A stretch of DNA of 63,666 nucleotides from CAZSMC01 sp964607755 (GCA_964607755.1 CAZSMC010000022.1:1-63666), one strand, 5' to 3'. Shown: positions 1 to 10,314, numbered from the stretch's first letter. The notes: generated from the letters alone by a model not told the origin. Translations and numbers: made by a program.

Positions 1-1010
1 GTATAATGATGAATTGCATCTAAAATGCCAAAATCTTGAAACGCATAATCGATTGAAATATTCGTCCCTCCGGTTTCTAATTTTACCCCGGCACCGAGTG
101 TTAAACCTAATGTGTCCTTATCATAGTTGAAATGATAGCCGGCGCGCAGGGCAAACATCTCCTGCCAGGAATATTCCGCGCCGACATTGTAGCGCAATAT
201 ATGATCGATCGGGTCATTCGCATCTGCAACCAGTGTAATCCGGTTCGACTCGTTCGGAATAATATCGTTTGTGCCGCCCAGCATATCCATCATAACACCC
301 ATGCGAAATATCATTGGCAGCGGCCACTCGATGGTTTTAAGTTGACTTTCGGTTGTACGGTCACCCTGCAATTCAGAATCAGTATCCGTTTCTGTGTTAA
401 GATCAGGACCGTCCAGACGCATTTTGCCGCCAAAATTGGCAACGCACATAGCCAGGCGAATACCGTGCAAACCGGTGTCAAACTGGGAACCGATATCAAA
501 AGCGAACGTCCCGGCTTCTTCCCGGTAAATCACTTCCCGGACGAGTTTAACATTAACGCCAATCGTCAGCCGGTCAGTGAGCCAGCGTGCGTAGGATCCG
601 CCAAGAACCAGGCCGCGATAATCGTAAAAAGTGCCTGTGCCATTGGGTTGTTCGATCGTGGTAATTTCAATCGGATCAGTGCCGACAAAATGCGCATGCA
701 GCCCAAACGTTGATACCCGGTCCACTGGCATCGCTACACCAATGTAGCTGAAATTGATATCTGCGAAATAATTGAGATACGAACCGCCAAAGGTGAATTG
801 GCGAACGTGACCAAGTCCCGCAGGATTCCATGCCATGGAATAAACATCTTCGGTCGCAGCCGCATACGCGCCACCCAGTGCAGCACCTCGGGCACCGGCC
901 GGCAGTTTTAGAAACTGTGCCATGGACGTGCCAACCTTGGAGAACTCTGCGGCCGAGACCCGGCATCCGATTAACATGACAAGCATTGCGTATATAAATA
1001 CTCTTCGCAT
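1..1010 (-). CDS. PorV/PorQ-family outer-membrane protein (3' end cut by window edge)
   Basis: The reading frame is open from an ATG at 1010 to the window edge and encodes about 336 residues. A signal peptide (MRRVFIYAMLVMLIG...) is followed by the family's N-terminal pattern: an FLKLPAGARGAALGGAY stretch, then MAWNPAGL. Alternating hydrophobic strands follow, with an end such as ISIDYAFQDFG. This is the FadL-like barrel of PorV/UPF0164 proteins, which in the type IX secretion system shuttle substrates with the sorting tag to the surface. Probably fewer than ten residues are missing. It lies 35 bp downstream of a large sorted protein, so it is likely co-transcribed with it and the TonB receptor. 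Family assignment is firm; an actual role in secretion here is inferred from the sorting-domain proteins nearby. Confidence 0.85.
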   Translation of the reverse strand, partial: MRRVFIYAMLVMLIGCRVSAAEFSKVGTSMAQFLKLPAGARGAALGGAYAAATEDVYSMAWNPAGLGHVRQFTFGGSYLNYFADINFSYIGVAMPVDRVSTFGLHAHFVGTDPIEITTIEQPNGTGTFYDYRGLVLGGSYARWLTDRLTIGVNVKLVREVIYREEAGTFAFDIGSQFDTGLHGIRLAMCVANFGGKMRLDGPDLNTETDTDSELQGDRTTESQLKTIEWPLPMIFRMGVMMDMLGGTNDIIPNESNRITLVADANDPIDHILRYNVGAEYSWQEMFALRAGYHFNYDKDTLGLTLGAGVKLETGGTNISIDYAFQDFGILDAIHHY

Positions 1011-1045
1011 ATCTATAAACTCCACATTAATTTCTTAATATCAGC

Positions 1046-4000
1046 CTATCGTATAATGGCAAATTTTCCCATTTTCTTTTCACCGTCCGGCGTTTGCACG
1101 ACATAGACGTACAAACCAGCCGCCACTTCCTGGCGGTTTACAGTCCACAAGTTCCAGTCTTCTGTACCGGTGCCAGGTTCTGTATCCGGGGAATAGTGTT
1201 CGAGCGTATTAATTAATTCACCGGCGAGATTAAATATATAAATATCACATTTTTTCGGCAAGTTTGTAAACTGTAATTTCAAATGATTCGGGTCTGTTTC
1301 CCATGCCGCAGAAACAATGTACGGATTTGGGACGACTCGAATATTTGCCAACCGGCCTTCCATCTCCTCGTCGATACTATACGGCTGTGTATCAAATTCA
1401 AACTTATCGGCTGTAGACAGCGGCTTCCAGGTGGTGATAAACAGCGTATCACCATTTGCCCAGTCTTTGCTTTCTCTGACAAACATAGAGTCTGCCGGAA
1501 AGACTGTGGTATCCGCGTAAACTTCTCCTGTTTCCGGATCAGTCGATTCTCTTATGAGTGTATCCGCCGGAAAAACAACCCACTGGTCTTCTTCGTACCA
1601 GGTAAATTTGAGTCGCCATGTTTTTGTGCCTCTCGGCAGCACACCATTTGGCGTTTGAAAAAAGTCAGCATTTTCAATGAAACCAAGAACATCATTGCTG
1701 CTGAATTCTCCGAGCGGTTCCCTGTCAATATCCATCCACACCGCATCGACCGGTTCGGGATTATTTTTGCCATTTGTAATATCATAGGCTTTAAAATTCA
1801 GGGGAATACGATTAATATTTGTACCTTCAAGCTGATAAGCAGAATCCGGGAAGGAACGATTCCAGACCAGCATATAATCTTTAGGCGTCTGTTCCGCCCA
1901 TTTTTCGAATGACAACTCCCAGTTGCAGTCACTGGACCACACAGCGCGGCGGAAATATGGTTTGTTCGCGACATTTGTAATCTTGAGGCGCATACCATCA
2001 AAAACTGGTGCGTACTCGGTGCCGTCGATCAACCCGGTGTTCAAGCTGTCTATTGTCAATCCCACACCGGCAGCGCTGCCATCGATGCTATAAATACGGT
2101 CGCTGAATTGCGGTTCGCCTTTGTCGTTGACAAAAATCCATTTACCAGTATTCATATCCTTTACGTTATAAACCAGGGTTGTTCTGGACTTGACAGTAGA
2201 CGAATCCACATAATGGTCGTAAACAACCAAAGTATCCAGACGGCCATAGAGCGTATCAACAGCTACAGAGTCGAGTTTCGGGACCATGGTTGAAATGGTC
2301 GAATCTCGGAACAAAATGCGGTATTTGTGGCCGGTCACCTTGTATGGATCAACAACATCCACTGAAATCTTGGCCAAACCTGAACCTACAATCCGCTTCA
2401 CTGTGCCATCTTTGCTTGTATCGATTTTCACGTCAACAAAATCACTTGGGGGAGGTTGAGGTGTAACCTCTACAAATTGAGGTTCTGCAACGCTATTGCC
2501 GCGGAAATTTTCCAGCGATTCGAGATTGAACTGGAATTGCAAAGGATTCAACAGCAGGTTGTTTCTTTCTATTCCGTAATCATATGCGGTTACAGAATAA
2601 CTATAAGTGACACCATCTTTGACATCATAATCCGTAAAAGAATGAAAAAGTCCGTCCTGGCCTTCGTTTTCATCACGTTCATCATCGCCAAGATATATCC
2701 AGGGAGCGAATAGATCACGGCCGCCAATGCCATCAATTTTATCGCACTGGGCTATGGGTTTCCAGGTTCGGGCGATACCAAGTTCATCCCGGATCAGATC
2801 CCGTTTTGGATCGCCCCAGGTTTCGCCACCGTCAGTGCTCTTGTATACGCGGTATCCCTCAAAATCATTGTAACCCGTCATCACATCCGTGGAAGTTTCT
2901 GAGCGCCTGTCCCAAAACAGGGTGACTTTATTTCGTTTGGTCCCGGTTTCATCTTTATATTGAGACACAACGGCTTCAACCTTTGGTGCTTTTGGCGGAT
3001 TGGGTCCCTGGTAATTGTTATCATACATAAGTTGAGCAATTTCCGCGTTTTGCTCCAGATCAATGGGGCTATCTCCCATAATAATCGAAAACGATGCATT
3101 GACCGTATCTCCGAGCGCCAGGTCAAAAGGACCGGCGCTGGCAATGAGCGTGCAATCGAGGCCATTGGGATAGTCGGCAAACAGATGCTCCAGAGAGTTG
3201 AAATGCAGGTTATCGGTTGTCGCCTTGTGGCCATGCCAAAAGTACCAGTCCTTTTGCGACTCGGTCAATCCTGTGGTATCACCGCTCATGACCCGGTACA
3301 TGACTTCTTCTTTATTCCTGGCGACTGGTGTGGTTCCATCACCAGCAAAAGGACCGCTATTGGTTTCCACCGAACGCACACCGGGGCGCGCATACCAGTC
3401 GAACCAATGCCAGTCGGTTAAACCGAGCTTGTCGCCTTTTTGGATATCTATAACACCGTCATTATCGATATCCAGCGCCTCTGCTGCAGGTGGTGAATCC
3501 AGGAATTTAAGAGCAGTATAAGCCATTCCGGTAAAACCGCCGCTTTCGTCATCAAGATCCCAAATGTACGCAAAATCCAGTTCCTGGTTATAGGCCATCA
3601 TATCATCATCGTTTGTACGTCCGGCAAGGTTTCCATCGGCTTGTTTGTTATAAGCATCGACATCAAAATAAAAACCGACATACATATCCTTGTAATTCCA
3701 GCCCTGTCCGTTATTAGTTGCTTCCTTAAATTTCCGCCCGTCCTGTCTGATACCGACTTTATCGCTTTTATTGATCAATTTGACCGGGAAGAAAATAATG
3801 TCCTCGGCAAAAGAGCGACCGTAGGAAAAACCAGAGCATTGAACCTCCACGCCCATGGAATAGCCTTGTTCCTTGTCAATGTCCCGAATAGCCCAGCGAT
3901 CATCAAACGCCATAAATATATCAACATCGGAATAGAATGAACCCGGCATCGGTTGCTGAAATGTCGGTGAATTTGGATTTGGATCACGAGCCCACGGTCC

Positions 4001-4756
4001 TGGCCAAAAATGCCACACCTCATTTTCTTCATCCCATTGCGCTTTCAAACTATCCACAACAGCGCGTTCTTCGTCAGTCAAATCTTTATACTCTGCCGAT
4101 GGCGCTCTGCACCATTCGCCATTGCTGTCATAATATCCTGTTGGCCAGCTCAATGGTTTGTCACTCGTCGCCAAAATGGGTGTTTGATCGTTCAGAGCCG
4201 CCCATTTCTGATATTCTGTAACCTCGGAAGATATCGCCATTCCGGAATGTAGCCGGCCCCGATGGTCTTTAATCGGCATCCAGTCGGCTTTTATTAAATT
4301 GTTTGTCCGGTCAAAATGGGATTCCGAAACCGTTGGTCCCCACCAGTAAACGCTATCAGGAATCGTTGGATGCGGCCGGTAGGACCACGGATATTTATCT
4401 TTTAAACTTTGCGGGCCGTCATTTCGCGCTCCGTTAACACCAACCATCATACCGACGGCTGCCAGATATTGAAACCCTTTATAGAGTCCTTCAGGGTTCG
4501 ACCAGTTGGAAAAATCATGACCGACAATTTTGCCTGTATTGGCAGTCATTGTTTTCAGTTCGCCTTTGAGAAGATAACCTTTTGCGCGCTGGGCAATGGC
4601 TTCTTCCGGAGTTTCATCCACGATTGACGTCACCTTACCAAGACTCTGCTGCTCTGATTCGGCCGTGGGTTCGGCGCGTTTTGTGTCCACAGCCCACAGT
4701 CCGCTCGAAAGTATGAAAAAAAATAACAGAGCAACAAACAATCTAGTGTTATGCAT
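1046..4756 (-). CDS. Large secreted surface protein (1236 aa) with C-terminal type IX-like sorting domain
   Basis: I chose the ATG at 4756, where GAGGTC lies about 6 nt upstream and a clean signal peptide starts (MHNTRLFVALLFFFILSSG). An in-frame ATG at 4789 would add 11 residues. The body is rich in Trp, Asp and Tyr, which is typical of an extracellular protein. It holds a calcium-site-like stretch (DIDNDGVIDIQKGDKLG) and a Fn3-like segment near residues 600-700 (PPKAPKVEAVV ... EGYRVYKSTDGGETW). It ends with VVPNPYIVSAAW ... IYIFNLAGELI ... GLYVYVVQT and the terminal GKFAIIR, a FlgD-Ig/type IX sorting domain. It sits 36 bp after a TonB-dependent receptor and 35 bp before a PorV-like gene. 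I recognise no enzymatic domain. Its position suggests a surface partner of the receptor, in the place SusD occupies in Sus-type pairs, but it shows no SusD fold that I can see. Confidence 0.75.
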   Translation of the reverse strand: MHNTRLFVALLFFFILSSGLWAVDTKRAEPTAESEQQSLGKVTSIVDETPEEAIAQRAKGYLLKGELKTMTANTGKIVGHDFSNWSNPEGLYKGFQYLAAVGMMVGVNGARNDGPQSLKDKYPWSYRPHPTIPDSVYWWGPTVSESHFDRTNNLIKADWMPIKDHRGRLHSGMAISSEVTEYQKWAALNDQTPILATSDKPLSWPTGYYDSNGEWCRAPSAEYKDLTDEERAVVDSLKAQWDEENEVWHFWPGPWARDPNPNSPTFQQPMPGSFYSDVDIFMAFDDRWAIRDIDKEQGYSMGVEVQCSGFSYGRSFAEDIIFFPVKLINKSDKVGIRQDGRKFKEATNNGQGWNYKDMYVGFYFDVDAYNKQADGNLAGRTNDDDMMAYNQELDFAYIWDLDDESGGFTGMAYTALKFLDSPPAAEALDIDNDGVIDIQKGDKLGLTDWHWFDWYARPGVRSVETNSGPFAGDGTTPVARNKEEVMYRVMSGDTTGLTESQKDWYFWHGHKATTDNLHFNSLEHLFADYPNGLDCTLIASAGPFDLALGDTVNASFSIIMGDSPIDLEQNAEIAQLMYDNNYQGPNPPKAPKVEAVVSQYKDETGTKRNKVTLFWDRRSETSTDVMTGYNDFEGYRVYKSTDGGETWGDPKRDLIRDELGIARTWKPIAQCDKIDGIGGRDLFAPWIYLGDDERDENEGQDGLFHSFTDYDVKDGVTYSYSVTAYDYGIERNNLLLNPLQFQFNLESLENFRGNSVAEPQFVEVTPQPPPSDFVDVKIDTSKDGTVKRIVGSGLAKISVDVVDPYKVTGHKYRILFRDSTISTMVPKLDSVAVDTLYGRLDTLVVYDHYVDSSTVKSRTTLVYNVKDMNTGKWIFVNDKGEPQFSDRIYSIDGSAAGVGLTIDSLNTGLIDGTEYAPVFDGMRLKITNVANKPYFRRAVWSSDCNWELSFEKWAEQTPKDYMLVWNRSFPDSAYQLEGTNINRIPLNFKAYDITNGKNNPEPVDAVWMDIDREPLGEFSSNDVLGFIENADFFQTPNGVLPRGTKTWRLKFTWYEEDQWVVFPADTLIRESTDPETGEVYADTTVFPADSMFVRESKDWANGDTLFITTWKPLSTADKFEFDTQPYSIDEEMEGRLANIRVVPNPYIVSAAWETDPNHLKLQFTNLPKKCDIYIFNLAGELINTLEHYSPDTEPGTGTEDWNLWTVNRQEVAAGLYVYVVQTPDGEKKMGKFAIIR

Positions 4757-4792
4757 AAAAGACCTCATTATTTCGAAAACCTCAGACATCGA

Positions 4793-7771
4793 TTAGAATT
4801 CCACCTCTGTGGTAAATTGAATACTGCGGCGCGGTCCGTAAAAGAACGGCATATCGTATGCTGTATCCGAGTTCAAACCCTGGGCAATCCGGTTATTTGC
4901 CCGGCGGCCGGGATCGTCCGGTCGTCCGGTCTCCGGATAAACATCGATGACATTTTTTCTGTCAAGTATATTTTCTATTTGCAGTCCCAGTCTAAAGTTC
5001 AGACCCTGCAGTGAAAACTGTTTTTGAAAACTCAAATTAAGCTGATGAATCCACGGCATGCGTTCCGAGTTTGTTTCCTGAGGAATGCCCTCAATAGTTG
5101 GCGTATACGGCGCACCGCTTTGAGCATAAAAAATGGCATCCCACCGGGTTCTATTGAACAATTTATATCCCATCACATCAAGCCCTTGATCGCCGGGAAC
5201 GCGATAACCGACAATGATGCTGAAATCATGGGTGCGGTCATAGTTCATTAGTATTTCCCGTTTAGGCATGGTTTCGGGGGTATCCGTGTTCCGGTAACCT
5301 TCCCATGGGTCGGCGCGATTTGCTTTTGCTATTGAATAGGTATAAGTCAAACGTCCAGCCCAGTTCGAATAGAGATTGATTTTCTCCAGTGTAACATCAA
5401 AACCTCTTGACACACCGTAATCTATACCTTTGCTGATAGTGTAGCTGAACGGAAAAGCAGGAACGCGCTCTGTGGCATCCAGTTCACTGTATTCTTTTGT
5501 CCAGCCAACGACACTGACTGCATATTCATCAGTAAATTGATTTTTAACGCCAAATTCATAGGCAGTTAGTTTTTGGGAACCGATTAGCGGGTTGCCAACG
5601 ATCGGAGAAAATGTTGTCAGATCACGGTCAGTGTTCACATAGATATTGCGATAGATCGGATTCTGGTGAAATATGCCATAGCCAAATGTAAAAGTCGCTC
5701 TATCTGTAATCACATGTGAAATACCAAGCCTGGGACTCCAGTTGACCTCTGTTTTCGTTTTTACAATTTCACTGTTGGGATCGTTGGGGTCTGACCATGC
5801 TGTAGTGTTATTGTTGGACGCATCCAGGCGCAATCCAACATTGATAGTCATGTACGGATATTCGATTTTATCCTGTACGTAACCGGAAAACTCTCTCGGA
5901 TATTTGTGATAGCGATCGGTATAAGGTTGATCCAGCCACGGCAGTTGCACTTCATTAAAATAGAGATCGTGATACTTGCCATCAACACCGGCCTGTATTT
6001 GGTGATGGCGGCTGACCTGACTGGTCACATCCACGCGCATTTCATAGGTGTCTGTGTACGAATGATGCCAGTACCGTCCCGATCCTTCGCGGATAAAATT
6101 ATAGTAGGGAGCCACGCCGACCCAGCCGTTGTATTGCCACGGTTCCAGCCATTCATTTTCTAAAGGATAAATACTCGGATCAGGAGTGATATCCGGATTT
6201 TTCGCCGCGTTTTCATCCAACAGTGGCGTCTGGATATCATCACGTAAAATAGTGGGGTTATCCTCGACATCATCCGGATAGCCGTCGCCATCCCTGTCTT
6301 TGGGAACGGCATTGTCATCGTTTTTGTTACCATTATATGGATCGGTGTTCAGCCGAGTTTCCAGCCAGTCGTTATAGCCGTCGCCGTCACTATCGTGGTT
6401 TTTAACCCGGTAACGCCGGCGCTGCCAGAAACGAGCCATTCGAATGGTGTAAAATGTTTTGCTCGAAATCTGATGCCGCCATTCAAGAGACTGGCGGTCG
6501 GAATTGAGCAGGGTATGGTTTTTCCCGCGGGGATAATAACGGAACATCACGGATTCACCGGAATTGCTGAAAAATTTCATATCCGTGTCAACGATCCAGT
6601 TCGTCAATGTTAAATTCATATTCGGACTGATACGAAATGCCAATTTGGCAAAAAGGTCTGAGGTGTTTTCGTGGCCCAGTGCCGCCCATCCGGCCTGGGT
6701 GTCCAAAGGATCGGAGTGGTCGTCAGGGTCATTGGGATTGTACGGCGGGGAATAGTTGACTTTGGGATTGATCGGATGATTACCCGGAATCGGTCCTTCG
6801 GTCCAGGTTTTATTGTCAAATTCCATAACCCGGGAACGTTCTCCAGTCATTTCACCAGAGACAAAGAAAGAAGCCTTGCCTTTAAGAAACGGAACCGGAC
6901 CGCCAAAAGCACCGGCAAAGTCTTTTAAACCTTGCAGGTTGCTGGGAAACAGAAAATCGTTTCCGCGCTCGATCATCGTACCGCCGATTTCGCTGGTTCG
7001 GTACCGAAAAATACCCTCATATTCCTGAAAATCACCGGTTTTGGTCACCCAGTTGACCATACTGGAAAGCGCATCGCCATATTCCGCATTAAAAACACCG
7101 GTCTCTGTAACAACTTCGCTGACTGCGTATTTATTGAGCCGGGTGCCTTTACCAATGCCGCCGTAAGTGGGATTTTCGATATACATACCATCGAAAATAT
7201 AACCAATCTCGCCAGACCGTCCGCCGCGAACGTGAATTTGTTCCACGCCACGTTCAGCAAAACCGGGGATACCATAAGATTGATTTTCAATAGCAATAAT
7301 ACCGGATTGCAGGGTGAGCATATCAGTCAAATCCTGAACCGGAGCGGTACGAATCTCAGCTTCAGTCATGACCATTTTTTTAACCGTCACGTCTTTTTCA
7401 ACCAGAGGACGCTCGGCTGTGACTTGAACCGTTTCACCCTCGATAGCTTGCACTCCAAGTGAAAAGCTAACCTGCGTGGTTTTATCCATGGTAACGCGAA
7501 CATCATTTTTCTGAATCGATTGATAGCCGATCATGCTCGCTTTGACACTATAATTCCCGGGTGGTACATTAATGATAACGTAATACCCGTCCAGGTCTGT
7601 GGCTGCTCCCATGCTGGTATTGACCACAACGACATTACATCCGGGAAGAGGGTCGCCGGTCTCTTTATCCACAACGCGGCCGACAATTTTTCCGACTGTC
7701 GCGGCCTGCACCATCTGTATTGTATAGATAAAAAGAAGAGCAAAAATACACCCTGCGATCATTCGTTTCAT
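4793..7771 (-). CDS. TonB-dependent receptor with N-terminal carboxypeptidase-regulatory domain
   Basis: The ATG at 7771 has AAGAGG about 7 nt upstream and opens a signal peptide (MKRMIAGCIFALLFIYTIQ). Residues about 26-110 form a CarboxypepD_reg-like beta-sandwich (GRVVDKETGDPLPGCNVVV, then DLDGYYVIINVPPGNY). A plug domain follows (DMLTLQSGII ... VRGGRSGEIGYIFDGMYIENP), then a beta-barrel that ends in F (TTEVEF). Around residues 460-505 there is an acidic insertion with two DxDGDGY motifs, like thrombospondin type 3 calcium repeats, probably in an extracellular loop. It should import a bulky ligand across the outer membrane using TonB energy. The ligand is unknown. The gene is upstream of the sorted surface protein and PorV-like gene on the same strand, with a 36-bp gap. 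The insertion is the odd feature. Confidence 0.9.
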   Translation of the reverse strand: MKRMIAGCIFALLFIYTIQMVQAATVGKIVGRVVDKETGDPLPGCNVVVVNTSMGAATDLDGYYVIINVPPGNYSVKASMIGYQSIQKNDVRVTMDKTTQVSFSLGVQAIEGETVQVTAERPLVEKDVTVKKMVMTEAEIRTAPVQDLTDMLTLQSGIIAIENQSYGIPGFAERGVEQIHVRGGRSGEIGYIFDGMYIENPTYGGIGKGTRLNKYAVSEVVTETGVFNAEYGDALSSMVNWVTKTGDFQEYEGIFRYRTSEIGGTMIERGNDFLFPSNLQGLKDFAGAFGGPVPFLKGKASFFVSGEMTGERSRVMEFDNKTWTEGPIPGNHPINPKVNYSPPYNPNDPDDHSDPLDTQAGWAALGHENTSDLFAKLAFRISPNMNLTLTNWIVDTDMKFFSNSGESVMFRYYPRGKNHTLLNSDRQSLEWRHQISSKTFYTIRMARFWQRRRYRVKNHDSDGDGYNDWLETRLNTDPYNGNKNDDNAVPKDRDGDGYPDDVEDNPTILRDDIQTPLLDENAAKNPDITPDPSIYPLENEWLEPWQYNGWVGVAPYYNFIREGSGRYWHHSYTDTYEMRVDVTSQVSRHHQIQAGVDGKYHDLYFNEVQLPWLDQPYTDRYHKYPREFSGYVQDKIEYPYMTINVGLRLDASNNNTTAWSDPNDPNSEIVKTKTEVNWSPRLGISHVITDRATFTFGYGIFHQNPIYRNIYVNTDRDLTTFSPIVGNPLIGSQKLTAYEFGVKNQFTDEYAVSVVGWTKEYSELDATERVPAFPFSYTISKGIDYGVSRGFDVTLEKINLYSNWAGRLTYTYSIAKANRADPWEGYRNTDTPETMPKREILMNYDRTHDFSIIVGYRVPGDQGLDVMGYKLFNRTRWDAIFYAQSGAPYTPTIEGIPQETNSERMPWIHQLNLSFQKQFSLQGLNFRLGLQIENILDRKNVIDVYPETGRPDDPGRRANNRIAQGLNSDTAYDMPFFYGPRRSIQFTTEVEF

Positions 7772-7864
7772 AAAAAACCTCTTATGTTCCTGATAGAACT
7801 CCATACTTTGCAATTTTCATTGAACAAGGGTGATTCTTATCAGAGCAAAAAAACCATATCTAAA

Positions 7865-7893
7865 CCCGGGATGTTTTAGAGCAACATCCCGGG
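7865..7893 (-). terminator. Intrinsic terminator after the sialidase-like gene
   Basis: An 11-bp perfect stem (cccgggatgtt / aacatcccggg) surrounds a 7-nt loop just after the stop of the minus-strand gene ending at 7903. Read on the minus strand it is followed by T-rich sequence including a run of seven T about 12 nt on. On the plus strand it is also followed by a T run, so it may act in both directions. Confidence 0.75.
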
Positions 7894-7902
7894 AATACTT
7901 TT

Positions 7903-10314
7903 TTACTGCATCAAGATCATTTTCTGAGTTTGACGAAATACATCTGTTACGATCCGGTAGAAATAAACACCGCTTGACAGATCTTTGGGTGTCCATTGTA
8001 CTTTGTGCGTACCGGCTGTCATTTTTGTGTCCAGAATGACATCAACCTGTTCGCCGAGTGTGTTAAACACAGCGATCCGGACGTGTTTGTCAGCAGCCAG
8101 GGAGAACTCTATTGTTGTTGTTGGGTTGAACGGATTGGGATAATTTTGTGCCAGTTCGTACCGTGCCGGCCGGGATGGGGCATTTTCAGCAACACCAACA
8201 GGCTGGCCCACACCTTCCACCGGAATACCAATAGATCCTTCTGTCGGGTCATTGTTCGGAATGGCGAGAAAAGTCGATAAGGTATCAGTATTATGCGGCG
8301 TAAAGGTTACTGTCACTTCCTGAGCAGCTCCGGGAGCAACTGTAAAAGTTGCCGGATTGGCAACGAACGTTTTGTCGCCAGCAAAAATGCCGGTCACTTC
8401 CAGATCCTGGTCACCGGTATTTTTGATAATAAATGTTTTGCTCACCTCGCCGGCATCGCCGATATCGCCAAAATCCAGGCCGCCGAGCTTGCTGCTGGTT
8501 TCAAGGGCAATTTCCGGTCCCATGGGTGTATCCGTCGTCGGAAAATCAAAAGTCGGAACTGCCCAGTGCTTGATTTCAGCATTGGCCCATGTGGAGTGAT
8601 CAGCACCCTGGCCAATAGGCACGCCCGGAACACCCGGTGTATTTTGATAAACGATGTGAATGGCATCATTGTCATTATAATCTGCCACACCGATATAGCG
8701 TAAATTCTGATGGATGCAGTCTTCTTCCGGAATCAACTGAGTGGCGTCCATCCAGGTAGCGCCGCCGTCTGTAGATTTGGCACCCCAGATTCGGCCAAAG
8801 CTTAATGGACCGAACTGAGTTTCCGCCTGTTTAATATCATCTTCTGCGAGCAAGGTATCCGTATCACTATATTTTGTGAACAGGCAATAGAGATTGCCAT
8901 CCGCATCCGCGCCAATCTGCGGCATGGTTACGTACTGTTGAAATGTTCCGGGCCAGACATCAGTAGTGGCATCACGTTTGTAGATGATGCTGACGCCAGT
9001 AGAGGGGCTCCAGTGTTTGATTGAAAATCCGCCCTCTTCGTGAGAATCAGAACCATCAAGATAAGAGAATCTATCGCTAGTCCAGTAATGCCCATAGCCA
9101 TTCGGATAATAAGAACTCTCATCTGTCCAAATTGTCTCATTCCACACCACATGAGGTTCACCATTCAAGTAGAACAAATCGGCCGGGCCATGCGGACGAG
9201 GACGAATGTTAGGTTCTAATTCTGTGACACCAGTGTCTTCATTTTCACTGCCGGTAAACACAGTCAAGAAAGTATCAATGGGAGCGCCAGTTAACGAATC
9301 GTATTCTACAGCCACATCCCACAGAATCGGATAGGTCAAGCTATCCTCGGGATCGGGGAATTCATTGCCAATTATTTTTATCGCATCCTGCCAGCTATCG
9401 CCCCGGTCATTGCTTTCGAAAAAGTAGAAATCATGTCCGGTGTCTGCAACTAAAACGCCAACCTTGCCATCGCCTGCATCGGATACGGCAATCTGATGGC
9501 TGCCAGCTTCGCTGGGCCCCGAGGCGCCGGATCCAAGCGGATAGGTTGTCGTATCCGGAAACATGGCATACCAATCAGACCACGACGCGCCATTATCAAC
9601 AGATTTCCAGAAAAGGATGTTGTCATTCACATTATTGATCAGCGACACCCAGTCATCCTGATTATTATTCGTTGCAGTGACGTAAATCGTACCCAATTCA
9701 TCGACAGCCACATCGGGCCAAAAGGGCTCAAAATTTAGATCATTGGCACGCGCCTGCCAAACAGGAGCCTGAGTAAAAAAGCCAAATCCCGGCATAAAAT
9801 CGTACCATAAATTGGTTGCTTCTTCATTCGTAATCGTATGGTGAGAAGCCGGATAAGCCACGTTTTCCGGATTAACGGCTAACGATCCGTAACCGGCACG
9901 TTCGTTTTCGATGGGGACACCCAAACTTGCAGCGTTTACCCATTTCGAGCCATCATAGAAATCATAATACATGCGGCGGCCGGGAAATACCGGAGTCTCA
10001 GCAATGTCGCCGTACATCCACTGGACGTGGATCGTGCCATCTTGATTATAATAAATGCGGTCGTGGAGGTTATCATTGGTTTGATAATTATAAGCCGTTT
10101 CGCCAACTTTTGTGCCAGGCACAGCAGCAGAGGGTAATTGAGTGACAATTTTTACCGGACCTTTTTTCTGCACGCTTTCGCGGCCATCAACATCTGCCAG
10201 ACGTTTCGCAGAGGGTGTAGATTGCCGATATTTAGACTCTTGTGGATATTCACTTGCTATTGTTAAACTGGTTATTAATACCAAAAGCAAAACGGGATGT
10301 ACCAATTTTCGCAT
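7903..10314 (-). CDS. Secreted sialidase-like (Asp-box) protein with choice-of-anchor D and sorting domain
   Basis: The 803-residue protein starts with a signal peptide (MRKLVHPVLLLVLITSLTIAS). The central part has Asp-box (BNR) motifs such as SVDNGASW, SNDRGDSW and STDGGATW, which mark the blades of a six-bladed beta-propeller of the sialidase/neuraminidase type. Around residues 630-715 is an ASPM/SPD-2/Hydin-like choice-of-anchor D beta-sandwich (TFIIKNTGDQDLEVTGI ... VTVTFTP). The C-terminus is a classic type IX-like sorting domain with NYPNPFNPTTTIEF and SSGVYFYRI, ending QKMILMQ. I do not see the full set of sialidase active-site arginines, so the propeller may only bind glycans or protein. 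It has its own terminator and lies upstream of the TonB receptor, with a divergent metalloprotease gene on the other side. Confidence 0.8.
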   Translation of the reverse strand: MRKLVHPVLLLVLITSLTIASEYPQESKYRQSTPSAKRLADVDGRESVQKKGPVKIVTQLPSAAVPGTKVGETAYNYQTNDNLHDRIYYNQDGTIHVQWMYGDIAETPVFPGRRMYYDFYDGSKWVNAASLGVPIENERAGYGSLAVNPENVAYPASHHTITNEEATNLWYDFMPGFGFFTQAPVWQARANDLNFEPFWPDVAVDELGTIYVTATNNNQDDWVSLINNVNDNILFWKSVDNGASWSDWYAMFPDTTTYPLGSGASGPSEAGSHQIAVSDAGDGKVGVLVADTGHDFYFFESNDRGDSWQDAIKIIGNEFPDPEDSLTYPILWDVAVEYDSLTGAPIDTFLTVFTGSENEDTGVTELEPNIRPRPHGPADLFYLNGEPHVVWNETIWTDESSYYPNGYGHYWTSDRFSYLDGSDSHEEGGFSIKHWSPSTGVSIIYKRDATTDVWPGTFQQYVTMPQIGADADGNLYCLFTKYSDTDTLLAEDDIKQAETQFGPLSFGRIWGAKSTDGGATWMDATQLIPEEDCIHQNLRYIGVADYNDNDAIHIVYQNTPGVPGVPIGQGADHSTWANAEIKHWAVPTFDFPTTDTPMGPEIALETSSKLGGLDFGDIGDAGEVSKTFIIKNTGDQDLEVTGIFAGDKTFVANPATFTVAPGAAQEVTVTFTPHNTDTLSTFLAIPNNDPTEGSIGIPVEGVGQPVGVAENAPSRPARYELAQNYPNPFNPTTTIEFSLAADKHVRIAVFNTLGEQVDVILDTKMTAGTHKVQWTPKDLSSGVYFYRIVTDVFRQTQKMILMQ

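Noticed and set aside
132..713. Plus-strand open frame opposite the PorV-like gene
   Set aside because: It lacks a family match and lies antisense to a gene whose protein is recognisable across the whole length.
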